Origin: Tubiluchus corallicola
Lineage: Eukaryota; Priapulida; Priapulimorpha; Priapulimorphida; Tubiluchidae
NCBI GenBank assembly: GCA_030141605.1
Contig: JAQGDQ010000168.1
Coordinates: 60,001-124,000, forward strand
Reading direction: 5' to 3'
Length of the DNA stretch: 64,000 nucleotides
Under the pieces are notes generated by a model that did not search any database, was not told where the DNA came from, and worked only from the letters and a program-made list of their open reading frames with translations. Position numbers and translations under genes: made by a program. This document shows, one piece after another, positions 11,901 through 24,779 of this stretch (position 1 is the stretch's first letter; every line of letters starts with the position of its first letter).

Positions 11901-12909
11901 TTTCCAAGTAAGTAGGACTGTTAGACGATAAACTTTGTTTTGTGATTTTTTAAACAATTTTTTCCCTTTTAAATTATTGCGATACTCAAAGATCTCGGGT
12001 TGGGTTTTCCATGTAATAGTTGTATTTAATTATTTGTGTATTGCAATATGTTGGTGAATTTCTATGTCGAGGCAGAAAAAATACGCAGCCACTGAATAAT
12101 GCAAAGTAACACAGTTTATTAGTAACCCACAGATCTTACGAAAATATTTTTTAAAATGTTATTTGTGTAATCATTTAACTCGTTTAAAATACAAAAAAGT
12201 TATAGGTGAATATTGCTGCTCATGACAACTTACTGTTGAAAGGTTAATTAACATCATTAATTGCTAAATTTTTGCAAAACAGGTGTATGAACTAGAGAGG
12301 CGGTTCAATCAACAAAAATACCTTTCGGCACCAGAAAGGGAACACCTAGCTAACATGATACACCTGACGCCTAATCAGGTAAAAATATGGTTTCAAAATC
12401 ACCGATACAAGTGCAAACGTGCCGCAAAAGACAAACTGGTACAAGGTAACGACGAAGAACAACAGCAGCAACAAAAGCAGCAGCAGCAGCAGCAGCAACA
12501 ACAACAACTGCAACAACAATCTGTACCATCGTCGCAGTCACTTAAACGAGTTGCGATTCCAGTTCTTGTGAAAGATGGTAAACCATGTGTAAATGGCATA
12601 GTGACTGATGACTCTGCAGTGCAAGTATCTACATTCCCGCATCCACTGCCACTGCTGCAGTCATCATCACCATCATCGTCAGTGCCAGTACTGATGCCAG
12701 TTGTTCAGGGCCAGACAAAAAGCAGCTCTCCTTTAAATTTAGGACCGAATACAGTACAATGCTCAGTCCCACAGCAAAACTTTGCAAAGTGTGAATTGCA
12801 CCAGTGGTCAAGCAATAATTTGTCCAGCAATGCTTCTAATGTTGTAGGACTTAGCGTTGCTGACAATACAGCTACATACATACCTCAGTTATCATGTCAT
12901 ACTTGGTAA
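6739..12909 (+). CDS. Nkx2-1: NK2-class homeobox transcription factor Nkx2-1
   Basis: Nuclear DNA-binding factor; in chordates Nkx2-1 (TTF-1) acts in endostyle/thyroid, pharyngeal and forebrain patterning. Coding exons are 6739-7123, 11024-11151 and 12283-12909, totalling 379 residues. The split ATT codon at junction 1 and phase 0 at junction 2 both keep frame. The start is the ATG at 6739. Seen: TN (tinman) motif [12 protein letters not shown] (11-22); homeodomain 160-219, interrupted by intron 2 after the FSQSQ segment, with Gln50 and the NK2-typical Tyr54 (WFQNHRYK); polyglutamine tract about 231-250; NK2-SD motif [13 protein letters not shown] (about 261-273); C-terminus CHTW, comparable to GRTW in vertebrate Nkx2-1. 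Homeodomain position 56 is Cys, where vertebrate Nkx2-1 has Met. Intron 1 (3.9 kb) contains a duplicated copy of the exon-1 end and a (GTAA)n array. TN motif, NK2-SD and the AISRY segment make Nkx2-1 rather than Nkx2-2 the best call. Confidence 0.95.
7066..7720 (+). repeat. Tandem duplication of Nkx2-1 exon-1 end and intron start
   Basis: The sequence around the real donor (7124) recurs around 7487, 363 bp downstream. Homology includes the last coding part (CACGCCAYAGCAA), the donor (gtaag versus gtaaag) and at least 100 bp of intron (ACTAATTGGC, AATTAGTTATGTAA, TTAACAATAATTA). Weaker similarity continues to about 7720. The copy retains an open frame ending in the same KNYN-stop as read-through of the true donor. 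Confidence 0.75.
8845..8938 (+). repeat. (GTAA)n tetranucleotide array in Nkx2-1 intron 1
   Basis: About 23 near-perfect GTAA units in the sense orientation, so each overlap reads GTAAGT, the 5' splice-site consensus. Leucine/threonine/tyrosine-rich antisense frames across it are artefacts. Confidence 0.9.
9500..9640 (-). mobile_element. Possible tRNA-derived SINE relic
   Basis: Contains TTTGAACCAGGATGTGCATT, which resembles the T-arm region and following TGTGCAT of the SINE copy at 1705-1860. Weak, identified by eye only. Confidence 0.25.
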
Positions 12910-15900
12910 ACTATAATATGCAATGTAATAACAACATGCAATAACTATTTTATATAACCATATACTAAAGTAAATATATTGTTTGAAAAAGAGTCGTGTC
13001 TGAGTTATGTTACATGACGGTATCTGCACGCGGTCTGTTGGCTAACATGTTTTTGATGGTTTTTGTGCATGAAACTAATCCAATGGAACTGTTTGGAAAA
13101 GAATTACGTAAAAGGAGAGCGCTGATCGTAAAACGAGTGGTCGAAGGTAGTGCTCACGCATGTTAACCTACCTTGCTGTGGTTTCACTCAATGCCCGACA
13201 ACCAGCTATTAGTTAGGCGACTCTCATGTACGATTTCTGTAAAGTAATTACTTTTTATGCCATCATAAAGTGTAGTCAAGTGAAAAATAATTAAAAAATT
13301 GCCGATAATTTTTATCAGCTCTTGAGACAAATTTTATCATGTATCAGAGCCCTTAAGCCTTTAAGCGAAACACAAGCTGTTTCAGAAGAAGTAGTGTCGT
13401 AGAAATTTACTGATTGTTAAAATATGTTGACCACATCACGAAGAACTTTGAGTCAAACAGCAAGCGCTTGTACTAATAATTTCTTAAGGTAAAGCAACTA
13501 TACTATGAAATTATAAATTACAGTGGTGATTTGATAAAAATACTTTAGCATATCGAAATATAACGTGTAGTTTCTTCTGTAACAGCCTATAAGGACATTG
13601 CTCTTTCTAAGGACATTTCGACAGTATATTATGTGACAGAAATTCGTTTTTTCTGTGATAGGAATAGCGTCTTGTCTATGTGTGGCCTATGATAAGAATG
13701 AAAAGGCAAACTGTGTATATAGGGAGAAGACACAGAACAGATTACCAGTTTTACGTGCGAACCAGTCTGTACTGGGTGTTACATGTGAGGTGCCTGGCCA
13801 CGCTTTGTGTATGACAGAGAAGCCAGGCTATTCTCTAAGCGCACCTCATTTCCACAGTTTCGGCAGACAAAGGCGAAAACAGCCATTAAAATCACAAAAA
13901 AGGTTTCCTGTTTACCAAAGTGCCATTCATATGTCTTAAAAGGTTTACGGAACAATTATGTTACAGAAATTACTGCATACATTAAGCGAACGCCCAGCGG
14001 CTATCTTTCTTCATTTACATTTATAGTTACTATCAGCGGATTAGATCAATAAAAAGAATGGGCGAAACGGTTCATAAAACCATTAAAAGTAATATTGTAT
14101 CCCCTCTCGGCTTAGGGTTGCTAATCCAAACCAAGAAGGATATAATTGATGTTTTGCAAGATGTGTATTAAGCCACAGTTACAAAAATTTCGGCAGAGGG
14201 TACGCTTTTTGCTTTAAATGCTTCATATGTGTTATTTTCCAAGGTTCTTTATCTTACAAAGGCAATAAAGTACTGTGTCGAAGAGTACTGTAAAAATAAA
14301 GTATTGTAGCCTACACTGAACAGAGTATTTGACAACGTGATACATGCATTGAATTTACATGCTATTTTAGTCTTGTAAAAACTTGTAATATATACTGTAA
14401 TATTTTAAACACCGATTACATACTGATAACGAAGGTCTGTAAATGCGTATATTAAACTACTAAATTTACGCAAGTTATACTTAGACATGTACTACTTTTA
14501 CAAAGAAATTTGTAAACTGTCAATAGGCAACTTCATTTTTAACTCATTGAATTTAATTTGACCAATTTGTAACCCATTATGGTTAACAAGCTTCTCAATT
14601 TGAGCACCAAATAATTCAACTTGAGTATCAGCTTACTTAAACTCTAGACACTTGAGCAATTTCTCAAATAGTACACAAAGATTTCGAACACACTTTTGCA
14701 CTTTCAGTACGACAAATTGATGCAAAATCTGTTTGTTAATTTTTTGTTTCATACAAGCCATTTGGCAATACGCGGCTGCCACGGTTTAAACTTCGTTTTT
14801 TATGCCGACTTTCTTTCGTTTTTTATGTGGGCATTTTTCCGTGGACAAATACAGTTTTTAAGTCAACCTCAAACCTAAACGATTACTCAGTCATTGAAAA
14901 TATCCCTGTATTTTTGTTGCAGACAGAGTAGAAGCTGGGTATTCTATAAGATGCCCATGGGCATTTTGTGGAGTGCCAAAACAAACCAGGCAATGACTAA
15001 AATAGTTTCTTCTACACTTTTCCTTGGCATCAGACATAATGTGAATTTCATCTACTATGCTTAGGCAAAATACGTAATTCTTAAATTTTGGATATAATTT
15101 TCATATGCATTTTACGTAATGTGAATTTTATTTTAGAGAAAGTGTGAAATAAGTCACCCCTCTGTGTGTTTGCAAATTAGTTTGCTTAATACGCTTGTTC
15201 GCTCGCTGGCCGCTGCTGGTAACACAAGGCACATTTGCTTTCTAGGGTCAAGCGAAGCTTTCGCAGATGCAAACGTTCAAGCTTTTTGATGTTTGGTGTC
15301 AACACGATAGAAAGTGCAAGTCGCTTTTACATTAGGCATACTTTTGTAATGTGTACCATATTCAGGAGAAGTTGTTATCAATATGAACGCTTTTCCAAAG
15401 ACCTTTTTCATATTATGTGCAGCTCCACTTAAAATACAAAATGTCTATAATATGTAAAGTGTTAAAGTTTAAACACATATATTTCGTTCTTTTCTCGAAA
15501 TGAATAGATATTATACGAAGTGTCCAGGGATTTGTTTAAAATGTACAAAAAAACGTTTACTTTATTTATTCGAAATACGAAATATAATTACATGTAATTA
15601 ACTACTTACAAAGAATAAAATTGCAATTTGTACTTCAAGTGTAGCGATACATACGTATACACTGCAATTCCCAAAGTTCCAAATTTTTGTATTTAGATTA
15701 CCTTTTAGTGGAAGCTTTATTTATATTTGACCAAACATCAAATATACATGAATTTATACCAGATCCAAAAGGACTGGTGGATGAATGGTAAATCTGCAGA
15801 GAAACAATGGAACATTTTCCCTCCAGCAATCTGCTCTCCTCAAATGAGGCATTGTTCTTTTGCTACAAGTTCTTGTTCTCGCTTTTACTCGTGCGCTTAT

Positions 15901-18451
15901 TTTCTCCCCTTTCAAATCGTTCTTACATAATAGTGACTAGAAATCGTCATTCAAGTCATGTTTGTCGACTCTTTTACATGGAAATTTTCTCTCGTGTTTC
16001 CCTGCCAAATTGTGCAGCAAATGAAAAGGTTCTTCAGCGTTTGTTTACAGTAAAACTCGCGTCTAAAAGCTCTTATTGCAAAACGATACTTAATTCCACG
16101 CACTTTTCAAGTGTTCAACGCGCCTTACGAAAGTCTGCGCACGAAATATTATAAAAGCCGCCGGACGATTTTTTCAAAAAGAATGCGGGCTTTTCAGAGG
16201 AGTGGGTACAAATATTGTTGAAGTTAAGCTTTAATACAGCAATCTGTCGTAGGTGTGTCATAGGTCAAGTAATGTCAAGCAGATTCTTCGATTGTAACAA
16301 AGGAATAAAAATTTATTTAGTTGATTAAAAACGGACACGAATATCACGTCATTCTCCGTGAATTCTGCTGCGGCATTCTCAGTGAATTGCACTAAAATGA
16401 AACCGACATCAAAGTTATACTACAACTACTGACTAAAAGAGATACGCAAAAGCACATAGAAAACTACTGCAAAATTTAACTGACATTGCGGCCATCTGCA
16501 GTGTCACGTGTGTGGCATTGATCACTGTCTTTGAATTCTTAAATGATTTAATGACCTATGATAGAAGCATATTAAATATTTGCTGTGAAGATCACAGAAG
16601 CAGAATTTTCCTCATCAATTTATTGCTGATTTTATTGCATTTTAACTTCTTTTTTGACACAATTTGTTTTCTAAATATTTAACCTTTGCAAGCACGATTT
16701 TTTCTAATATTTAGGGAAGTTTTTTGTCTATGTCAAAACAGCTGCAAAACTAAAATATTGCCTGTATTTCTGCACTTAATGAACCGACAAAATGTATTAT
16801 GGTTAATTAAAACGTGTGATACACTTCTCGTATGTTAATTATTTCAGACTTACAATTATGTGTTTACTATTGCCTCTCTCAAATGGTCTCTCGATATTTG
16901 CTACAAGATATTTTTAAAGGAGTGTATATTTTTAACGACTGTGAGTAGGTCTATTCGAAGTATCTTCAGCGGCGCACCGACGTCATTCGTGCAGGTCACG
17001 TGACGAGTTGGAATTCCACGCCCCAGTTCAGTCATCTCGTTTAGAAACAATTTTGGATTTTATTGGAGGATAATGAAGAGATGATAAGAGAAGAATAAAA
17101 ACCATTGAGGTAATTTGACGACGTCTTCAATTGTGAAGATGTGATTAGTTAATAAGGTGCGAGGGAAAGAGTTAATAAATTCGCTTGAATGAATTGCTAA
17201 GTGGTAGTAAACCGCGTGAACGATTTATAATACATATTGCTAGTCACATATTTAATCGCTTGCATTTGACCGCTTTATTTAAAACAATCTACAAGAGAAG
17301 AAACGCAGAAAATTTGGGAAGCCATGGGGGCATTAAGATTTCGAAGTTTCAACTGTGAACTTATATCAGTCTATGATTTGGCAAAACTTTATCTCTATTT
17401 CAAGAAGATGGCAACCCTGCTAGGTACTACCAGTATTTTTGTCCACGGTATTTGAAAGATTTGTCCACGGTATTTGAAAGATTTGAAAGAATGTGATAGT
17501 TTTTGGCAAATAAAAACATACACCACATATAGGTGGTGCCACCTTCTTACAGTGCTCTGCTCCACTGAATTGTATGCTTGTGTTATTATTTGTTGAATGT
17601 CAGTCGAGTTTGCTCAAGTCATGGGGTAACGACTGGTCAGTTTGGTCTGGATCATGCAACTTTACAGAGTAATAATAAATTCCTGAAAAAACATAGACAA
17701 CGTAGCTTTATGTAGGCATTCTAGGGAGAGACCAGGCCGCTTTGCACAGGTAATAATAAATTTTTAGGAAAATAAGTTCTAGGTTTTATGTTTAGAAGCT
17801 AGTACGTGGCAATGTCTTCTCGTCTACAAACAGTTAGAAATGAATGACAATTTCAAAAAGCCGATGGTGACCCTGCTGCCAAGACAAAAATTAGTAAAAG
17901 TAATAAACGCTACGGTTCACAGTCATAAAGCATAAAAGTATAACAAATTTTTTGCAACTTATCTTTAGGATTTTATTTGCAAGGGACCGTATTGGTGGAA
18001 TTTCAATATAGAACATATTTTAGGCTGAAATTCGGAAATATTACCACACCGCTTGCTCTAACGAGTAGTCTTATATCGTAGCGTTCATGTTGTTGTTGTC
18101 CTTGTCGCCGCCGTCGGCATTGCCGTTGTTGTTAGGATGTTTTTAACGAGAAAATTGACAGCTTTTTTTGCTAAAATAGCTCTAGAAATTGGGAAAAACT
18201 AATGTCTGGAATACAACAACATTGTAGCATGCTCTTGAAGTGATTAGTTTTTTGGCTCCTTTGTGCTAGAACAGGGATACCAACCCTGTGTCTTGCTTGT
18301 GCAGAAATAATGTGTCTTGTAAATTTTATGGGTAGGGCTTTCTGCTGGCGTTCTGTATTTTCACATCTCACATTTTTACAGAGTAAATTTCCAATTTTAA
18401 ATTTCAGTAACAAACAGAAAAGAATAAGTCTTTAGGCTGTCTTAAAACTCG
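12910..18451. other. Gene-free stretch between Nkx2-1 and the FMO gene
   Basis: No exon chain supported. Two overlapping open frames at 13655-13936 and 13807-14049 (94 and 81 codons), and one at 15807-16151 (115 codons), lack a recognisable motif or convincing splice context, so they are not called as genes. A 22-bp tandem duplication lies at about 17439-17486 and a promoter-like patch at 16970-17010. The 3' UTRs of both flanking genes must end here. Confidence 0.5.
16970..17010. promoter_or_regulatory. CRE-like and CACGTG motifs, possible promoter or enhancer
   Basis: A small GC-richer patch has a CRE-like GACGTCAT (16979-16986) and a perfect 10-bp palindrome GTCACGTGAC (16995-17004), the E-box of USF/MITF-type bHLH factors. 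A purine-rich stretch follows and ends in a possible donor (ccattgag/gtaatt near 17107), so an untranslated first exon on the plus strand is conceivable. No downstream exon was found. Confidence 0.3.
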
Positions 18452-20077
18452 TCACTCTTTTAGCGGACGTTTATACATTCCCGGTCCGTCCAAGTAATAA
18501 TGTACGTCTCGAAATATCATTACGTTTTCGTCTTGCTGTTTCTTGATAGCAGTCATCAAATTTTGTAACGCATCGGGAAAAGGTGGCAATCGTGCCACTT
18601 TGCACAGATCTTTGAAAAATCTTATTGGTGGAAATTCTTTTGTTAGGAAGTGATGATTTTCTCTCCCTCTGTACCATTTACATGTTTTTCTTTCTGCCAT
18701 TTCAGCTTCTATGTCAGCATTCATGTCTTCTTCCGTGGGTAATTCTAAAGTTCCATCTAGTATTTTAAGAGCAAAGGGGACCTGCCAACATGCTATGGAA
18801 ATTACGGGGCAATATGGCATTCCCACAAAGATGATGTTCGGATGTTTTGTGCAGACCGTATGCCTGTATAATGGTGAAACGTTAAAGTCAGTGACTGTGA
18901 TACCACAATCTGGGTGCAAAAACGGGTAAAAATACTTGTATCCAGTACAAAACAAAATAATATCAGCAATTAACGGTTCGCCGTCTGCGAAATTGATATG
19001 AAACTTATCAATACATGTAATCTTTGATAAATTTTCCACTTTTACATGAGAAGGAAGTTTTCCTTCGTGATATTGTTTCTTCAGCTTAAAGGAGTCATAA
19101 TCAGTGACGCAAAAAGTTAGAGATTTCGCCACCTTTGATACGCTTAGACCAATGTCAAAGGCTGATCGACCACCACCAACCACAGCCACTTGCTTTCCTG
19201 TGCAAAGGTTTGGTGACCGATACTGACAACTGTGTAGTATTTCTCCTGTAAAACTTTTCAGTCCTTCCAGTTCAGGAATGTAGGGATCGACGAAAGCACC
19301 CGTACAAATTAGCACAGCATCAAAGCAAACCTCTTTTGTGGTTTTATCTAAAACATTTTCTATTGTTATTAATAGCTGTGGAAAATTTTCCTTTTTCGTT
19401 ACAGGTTTAATCAGCTTGACCACAGAATTGGTTCTTATGTACCGGCGAATATTATGTTGGCTGGCGAAGTCATGTAAGTACTGAAGGACGCGCTGATGAG
19501 TTACAAAGTCGAAAGAGTCCACATCTGAAGGCCAAGGATGCCCAGCAAACGTCATCAAAGCAACTGGGAAGTTCGTCACAAGATCTTTATATATGCTTGA
19601 ATACATTCTGTGACCTTCGCTGTCTAACTCTGTTTTATCACTGTACAACCACATTCCACCTATATATAACAGAAGTTAATTATCCATCATGATGTTTTTA
19701 TAAATGACGAGCAGTCATTAGAAATGCACTACTTTACCTAATAAACAAGCCTTCAGAAAAACTGGAAAGTAGGAAAAAATGTCGCTAGAACTCAAATTGA
19801 GCGAAATACTTAAAAACTTTCTCTTTTAGTTCTTGGTACCACGAATTAAATAAACGTGCCGCTTATGTATTCCGCTCGTTTCGCCAATGATCAGCTATCC
19901 ACAATACACACGTATAGAGACTCCATTAATTTAAAAAATGAATAATTGTTATTGACTGATGCTTTGCAGATCAGTGCTTTGGATGACTGTCGATAAAAAG
20001 AGGCTGCTTCTTCACTTTGCTTTTGATCGGTAGTTCTTTTCTACAAATACACTCACACACACACACACACACACACA

Positions 20078-20112
<35 letters not shown>

Positions 20113-20159
20113 TGCTTTTTCACTTTGCTTTTGATCGGTAGTTCTTTTCTACAAATACA

Positions 20160-20246
<87 letters not shown>

Positions 20247-20466
20247 TGAGAGAGTTAAAATGAACGAGTATAAAATTAACTTATGATAAATCTCTCGCCT
20301 ATAAAACCTATGATAAATTAGATAGGTCTAGCTATGGTATTAGTTTACCTATATCTGAATTGCGTTCAAATACCATGTGTTCAAAATCACGTCGGGTTGA
20401 CAGGAACTGTGACGCAATGAGGCCTGCTGGCCCAGCTCCAATTATAGCAATTCTCTTCACAGCCAT
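18452..20466 (-). CDS. Flavin-containing monooxygenase (FMO), two exons
   Basis: FAD/NADPH enzyme that oxygenates soft nucleophiles (N or S atoms) of small molecules. Exons on the minus strand are 20466-20349 and 19659-18452; the split glycine codon keeps frame and gives 441 residues. Seen: FAD Rossmann motif IGAGPAG (about 9-15); FMO fingerprint [11 protein letters not shown] (176-186), matching FxGxxxHxxxY; NADPH site [12 protein letters not shown] (about 200-211); and [11 protein letters not shown] (about 276-286), the FATGY-type motif. No C-terminal hydrophobic anchor is present, and length and layout resemble the short, soluble FMO type (yeast FMO1, plant GS-OX) more than the ~530-residue membrane-anchored vertebrate FMOs. 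The start ATG (20466-20464) is followed at once by the FAD motif. A possible AG acceptor lies about 16 bp upstream of it, so a 5' UTR exon is likely. A decayed tandem copy follows upstream at 24.8-27.9 kb. Confidence 0.93.
20005..20246. repeat. Duplicated (CA)n(CGCA)n microsatellite in FMO intron
   Basis: Two tandem copies of a unit of roughly 106-130 bp. Each consists of a unique lead (CTTTGCTTTTGATCGGTAG onward), a (CA)n run and a (CGCA/ACGC)n run. The leads are nearly identical while the repeat tracts differ in length. The H/T/C/V/R-rich open frames here are artefacts. Confidence 0.9.
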
Positions 20467-23400
20467 AGCGTTCGTACACTCTACACAAAAAATCAAGTCT
20501 GGTATGTCAATGAGAAACCTTATCAAGCAAACATAACTGTATTTATATTAAGCGAGCGTATGTAAGGTCTATGCAGTGCTGTGTAATAAAGTACAAATGT
20601 GAACATGGAGAGACACCTATGCCTAGCATGCATGGTTAAAGTCCTTGAACATTATCCATATTATACACTGGTATGGAGCGCTACTACCGGGTCCTGAGTA
20701 AAGTATTATTGACGAAGCAATGGAAGCCAGACTGGATTTAAACTACCTAACATTAATTTCTTCTCGTCAATTAAAAATTCTTTAAAAGTTTGCGTACATT
20801 GAAATACGGCAGGAATTGCATACAGCCACTTTCATCGCTTTAAAATAGGACAAAGTTATTACACAAAACACATGAGCTAAAAAGGGAGACATGAGAGTAA
20901 ATATATATCCGCTTTATTATGCACAAATATAGCAAAATATTCTGACTACGTACCTAATTTTATTTTCACAAGCAGGTTTTTGAAAAGTGTTCACAGTATG
21001 AACTTAGCGATCAAAGTAAAGCAACGCTCCCCAGTAAATAATCAACCTCTAATTATTTACCTCACAGCTGTATCCGTAGGACCGTTGGTGAATGTGGTTA
21101 AAGTATTCCTGTTGTTACAGAGTGTGATTTTTGTGATCTACCTTAAGTAGACCCGCCTGGCTTACAAAGTGCTAACTATATACACGTATAAACAATTAAA
21201 ACAATATACGTAAACTGTTTTTCAACATCTATTGTATGTAGCTACAAAACATTTTAAATTTACTTTGAACTACATGAGATCTTTTGTATGTATAATGTTT
21301 TGCGTACGGACACGTATTGGCACATATATAATTAGAGATAATGCACATATATATATCTCCATAGATTTCGATATTTTGCATTTTGAAATACCATGGTGTT
21401 TCTAGTAGACTTTTCTATTATCTGTCCTGACAAGATTGGAAGGGTGGCAAATCCTCTTTTTTGCCAAATACCCAATAAACTTCAAGGGCGTTTTTAGACA
21501 GAAAATGATGTGCTTTCTTCTTCACAAACCACTCGCATTTTTTTCAGCTATATATCAACATGTTTAGTATCTCATCCTATAGGTTTATTTTCGGTAGCTA
21601 GTTTATGTGTCCGCTTCAAGCGTATTTGCGCTAAATAAGTCTAATGTGGCGTGAAAGTCCGGTATATGAAGTGCAGAAAAAGTGCTGTTATTGATGCTAT
21701 ACAAAGTATTGGAACGTTGTTAATTATTGAACGCTGTTTATTGTGTATCTTAGATACTTTATTTCAATTTTATTTAAAGTTTTTTCGACAAGAACAATGC
21801 TCATTGGGTTATATAATAAATTTTGATAGTTATACAAATCCCGATAGTGAGGTAGGGGATGCGCAACAGCCACACAGTTAGATATAGAGGGCAATGTAAT
21901 TAATCCAATTAGTCCCAAGCTGCTGTTACTTATATTGCTGCCTCTGCCTAACAGCCAAACTTGAACTTAGTCATATTTTGGAGCGGTGGAGAGTGGTGAT
22001 GGGCACGGTAACTAATAAACTCACTAAGGATCCCGCAAAGGACATGCTGACATGAAAAAGGGACAAACCAATTCAAGAATCAGACATATTCCCTAAATCT
22101 GCACATCCATTTCATAGTGAATCTGTTGCTAGTGCCATGACCCCCATATACCGCCACGTACTGTTACGAAGTTGTTGCTATATGTACTACTACATGATAA
22201 GGACAAAACGGCAAATTCATTTATGGTAGACCGATGGCATAGGGCGGAAACTTAATCATACTTTAGTTGTCCCACTATTGTCGCTAATCTCTCATTGTTT
22301 CACGCCTTAGATCTTAGAAACCAAAGAAGGAAGTCAACTTCACGCTCAGTGACAGCAATTCATCGCTAATAGTTAAAATTGACCACTGTCTGACCTTGAC
22401 TGTACCGTCGATTTCATCCTGTTTAGCCTCGCCTATGACCTGTACACTGACTTTTTCCATCATTTCGTTATTAGGCATCCAGTTTTCAACCATTTAATTC
22501 ACGTTAACTCGCAAACGTAGACAGGTTAGAGTTATGAAACCTGGGCAGATTACTGGTGTCGGGCCTTGAAAGTGGTGTTGTGAACAATGATCTCGATCAA
22601 AGGGCCAAGAACGCTGAACATCGGTCCGTTATGGATTGCCATTCACCTTTTCCTTTGGCTTTGAGTTAAATACATTTTTCATAAGTAATGTTGGGTAGAT
22701 GTGTACCCGGTCTTTTTTTAAAAACTATGACACTATAAGAACGCTAGTAGCCAAACTGCATAACGTTGTATGACTTTAAAGCTATAGCAAGTAGAGCCGC
22801 GATACTTGTGTGTGTGTGTGGGGGGGGGGGGGTAGTGGTACGTTTTAGAAAGCTGGTATTGTTTAGTTTAAGGCTCCGAGATAGGAACCAAAATGTTGTC
22901 GTCAAGCTCACGATTGCTTTATCTTATTTTTATTAATTATTAGTTTTTAATTATTATCATTAGTCATATTATTACAGTCTCTTGTTAAAACATTAAAAAT
23001 CCCACACAAGAAATTTCAGCTATAAAATAAGTCTATTTCTTTGTATACAGTCTAAACTTTCATCCTTGAACTAGTATGTATAGCATTTACCGTCATTGAA
23101 TTGCTGGCTTCCTTGCTTCATGGAAAATTTTACCTGGACAATTGGCTTTCTGAGATCACTTAGTAAGCATGTGACTTAAACGTATAGTGTTATTAATGAT
23201 TTATAAAAATAAAGTTCACATGTATTCTACTCGAATTCTACCTGTATTCTAGTGTCTTAGCAATTACCCTCAGAACTTCTTCATAAATGTCAATTAAGGG
23301 CAGTTTTAATTTATGTTAACTAGCAAACAAGCAAGACTACAGCATCGAAATTTGCGTCGTATACAGCTGAGGTAAGACCTAAAATGGTATGGTAAATGGT

Positions 23401-24152
23401 GACCTCAGCCAAAGTGTCAAAGAAACTGGATATTAGTCAATTTTTTGTTGTGGTTCAACTCCTCCTAGGCATTCGAGTTAAGTTCAGTTTTTTCATAAAT
23501 ATTTAGATACTGTGGGATACTGATGCACTCGATGATAAACAGGTGTAAACGCGGTCACCGAGCTCAGTCCTGATTGTCCTACCTCAAGTACCATCTATGG
23601 GAATTTTAGCACTCTAGGTACTTTTTGAGTAATACGTGATTTAAATTTGCAAAGCAAGAAGTATTTACAAAATTTTGTAGTCATAAAGTGTCGTGTTTAA
23701 ATCGGTGTGAAACCTGAATCTGCTTAACTGTGAAAATTAGATGTGGTTTATTAAATCAAATTTATAATATGATTAAAAAGTACAAAACCAGGAAGACAAA
23801 AAATAACACTGATTAATTCTTAACCACAAGAATATTAACAATGAATAAAAAAATCTTACAATTTATAAACTTGCAAGTTTTAACTTGTTAGTGATTTTGG
23901 CTAATCATTCGAATTTCCACCGCATAACATATACAAGCTGATGCACGAATAAACAAATCAGAGCCTACTAAGTTTTAAGGACAGTACAGATTTCCTGACT
24001 GCAGTAATGTAAGTTAATATATCGACTTTGACAGTGTGATTTTTGTCCACAGTCATATTAGTATAAATATCACAGAATCTTCCCTGTACAGCTAGATCAG
24101 CTATAACATTATAATGTCATAAATGTATTTCAAAGGACAACTTTTCAACACA

Positions 24153-24230
24153 GTTATTAAGCCCAAACATTTCCTCTTATATGTTTAATTCGTTATTAAG
24201 CCCAAACATTTCCTCTTATATGTTTAATTC
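24153..24230. repeat. 39-bp perfect tandem duplication
   Basis: Two adjacent identical units beginning GTTATTAAGCCC, followed by the start of a third. Confidence 0.9.
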
Positions 24231-24519
24231 GTTATTAAGCCTATCTTACATATTTTAGTAGCTCCACTTTTCTTGTACTGCTTTTGAAGTTGTAAAACAC
24301 AAAATAACAACGTAATAGCAGAACGATTAATCACTCATTCCGAACTTTTTAATTGCAAGGTTAGAAATAATACAATGACCGGAATATTTTTACAGAAATC
24401 TACAAAAACGGGCGCTCATAACGGCACCTGATGGGCTATGACAAACAGACCATTTCTGATGTTTTTATGTACTGGTTTTCATGCTTGGCTTTCTTAGCGA
24501 AACTAAAATATTTTCACGT

Positions 24520-24585
24520 ATCACTGTAACATTGAAAGCAAAAGCTCTTGGGCTCGAATCCCAGGAGAGCGTAAAACTTTTTTTG
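24520..24585 (+). mobile_element. Possible tRNA-derived SINE head
   Basis: TTGGGCTCGAATCCCAGG is a good T-arm/B-box match, followed by a T-rich run, as in tRNA-derived elements. No convincing A box or full cloverleaf upstream, so not called as a tRNA gene. Confidence 0.25.
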
Positions 24586-24779
24586 ATTTTCTAATCTGGT
24601 ACTGCTTTCGTGCGTTTACGTAGTTTAAAGAATGTAGGTTTTATTGATAATATCGGACAACAATAATAAAAAATATAATGCAATTTAGTCTTCATTTAAT
24701 TTAACATTAGATTTTTTGCATGTTATAGTAAATGGGATGCAAAATGGTTACTTATAGATAACGTGTAAACATTTTACCG

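Larger units (their letters stand above)
20467..24779. other. Gene-free stretch between FMO gene and FMO pseudogene
   Basis: No exon supported on either strand. Contains a T/G-rich run ending in about 14 G (22801-22833), an exact 39-bp tandem duplication (24153-24230) and a tRNA T-arm-like patch (24546-24566). Should include the 5' flank of the intact FMO gene. Confidence 0.45.

Noticed and set aside
13655-14052. Possible small gene (94- and 81-codon overlapping frames)
   Set aside because: Two frames compete with no recognisable motif, no splice context and no promoter evidence.
24540-24570. tRNA gene suggested by a good T-arm
   Set aside because: No acceptor stem, D arm or anticodon arm could be folded around it.
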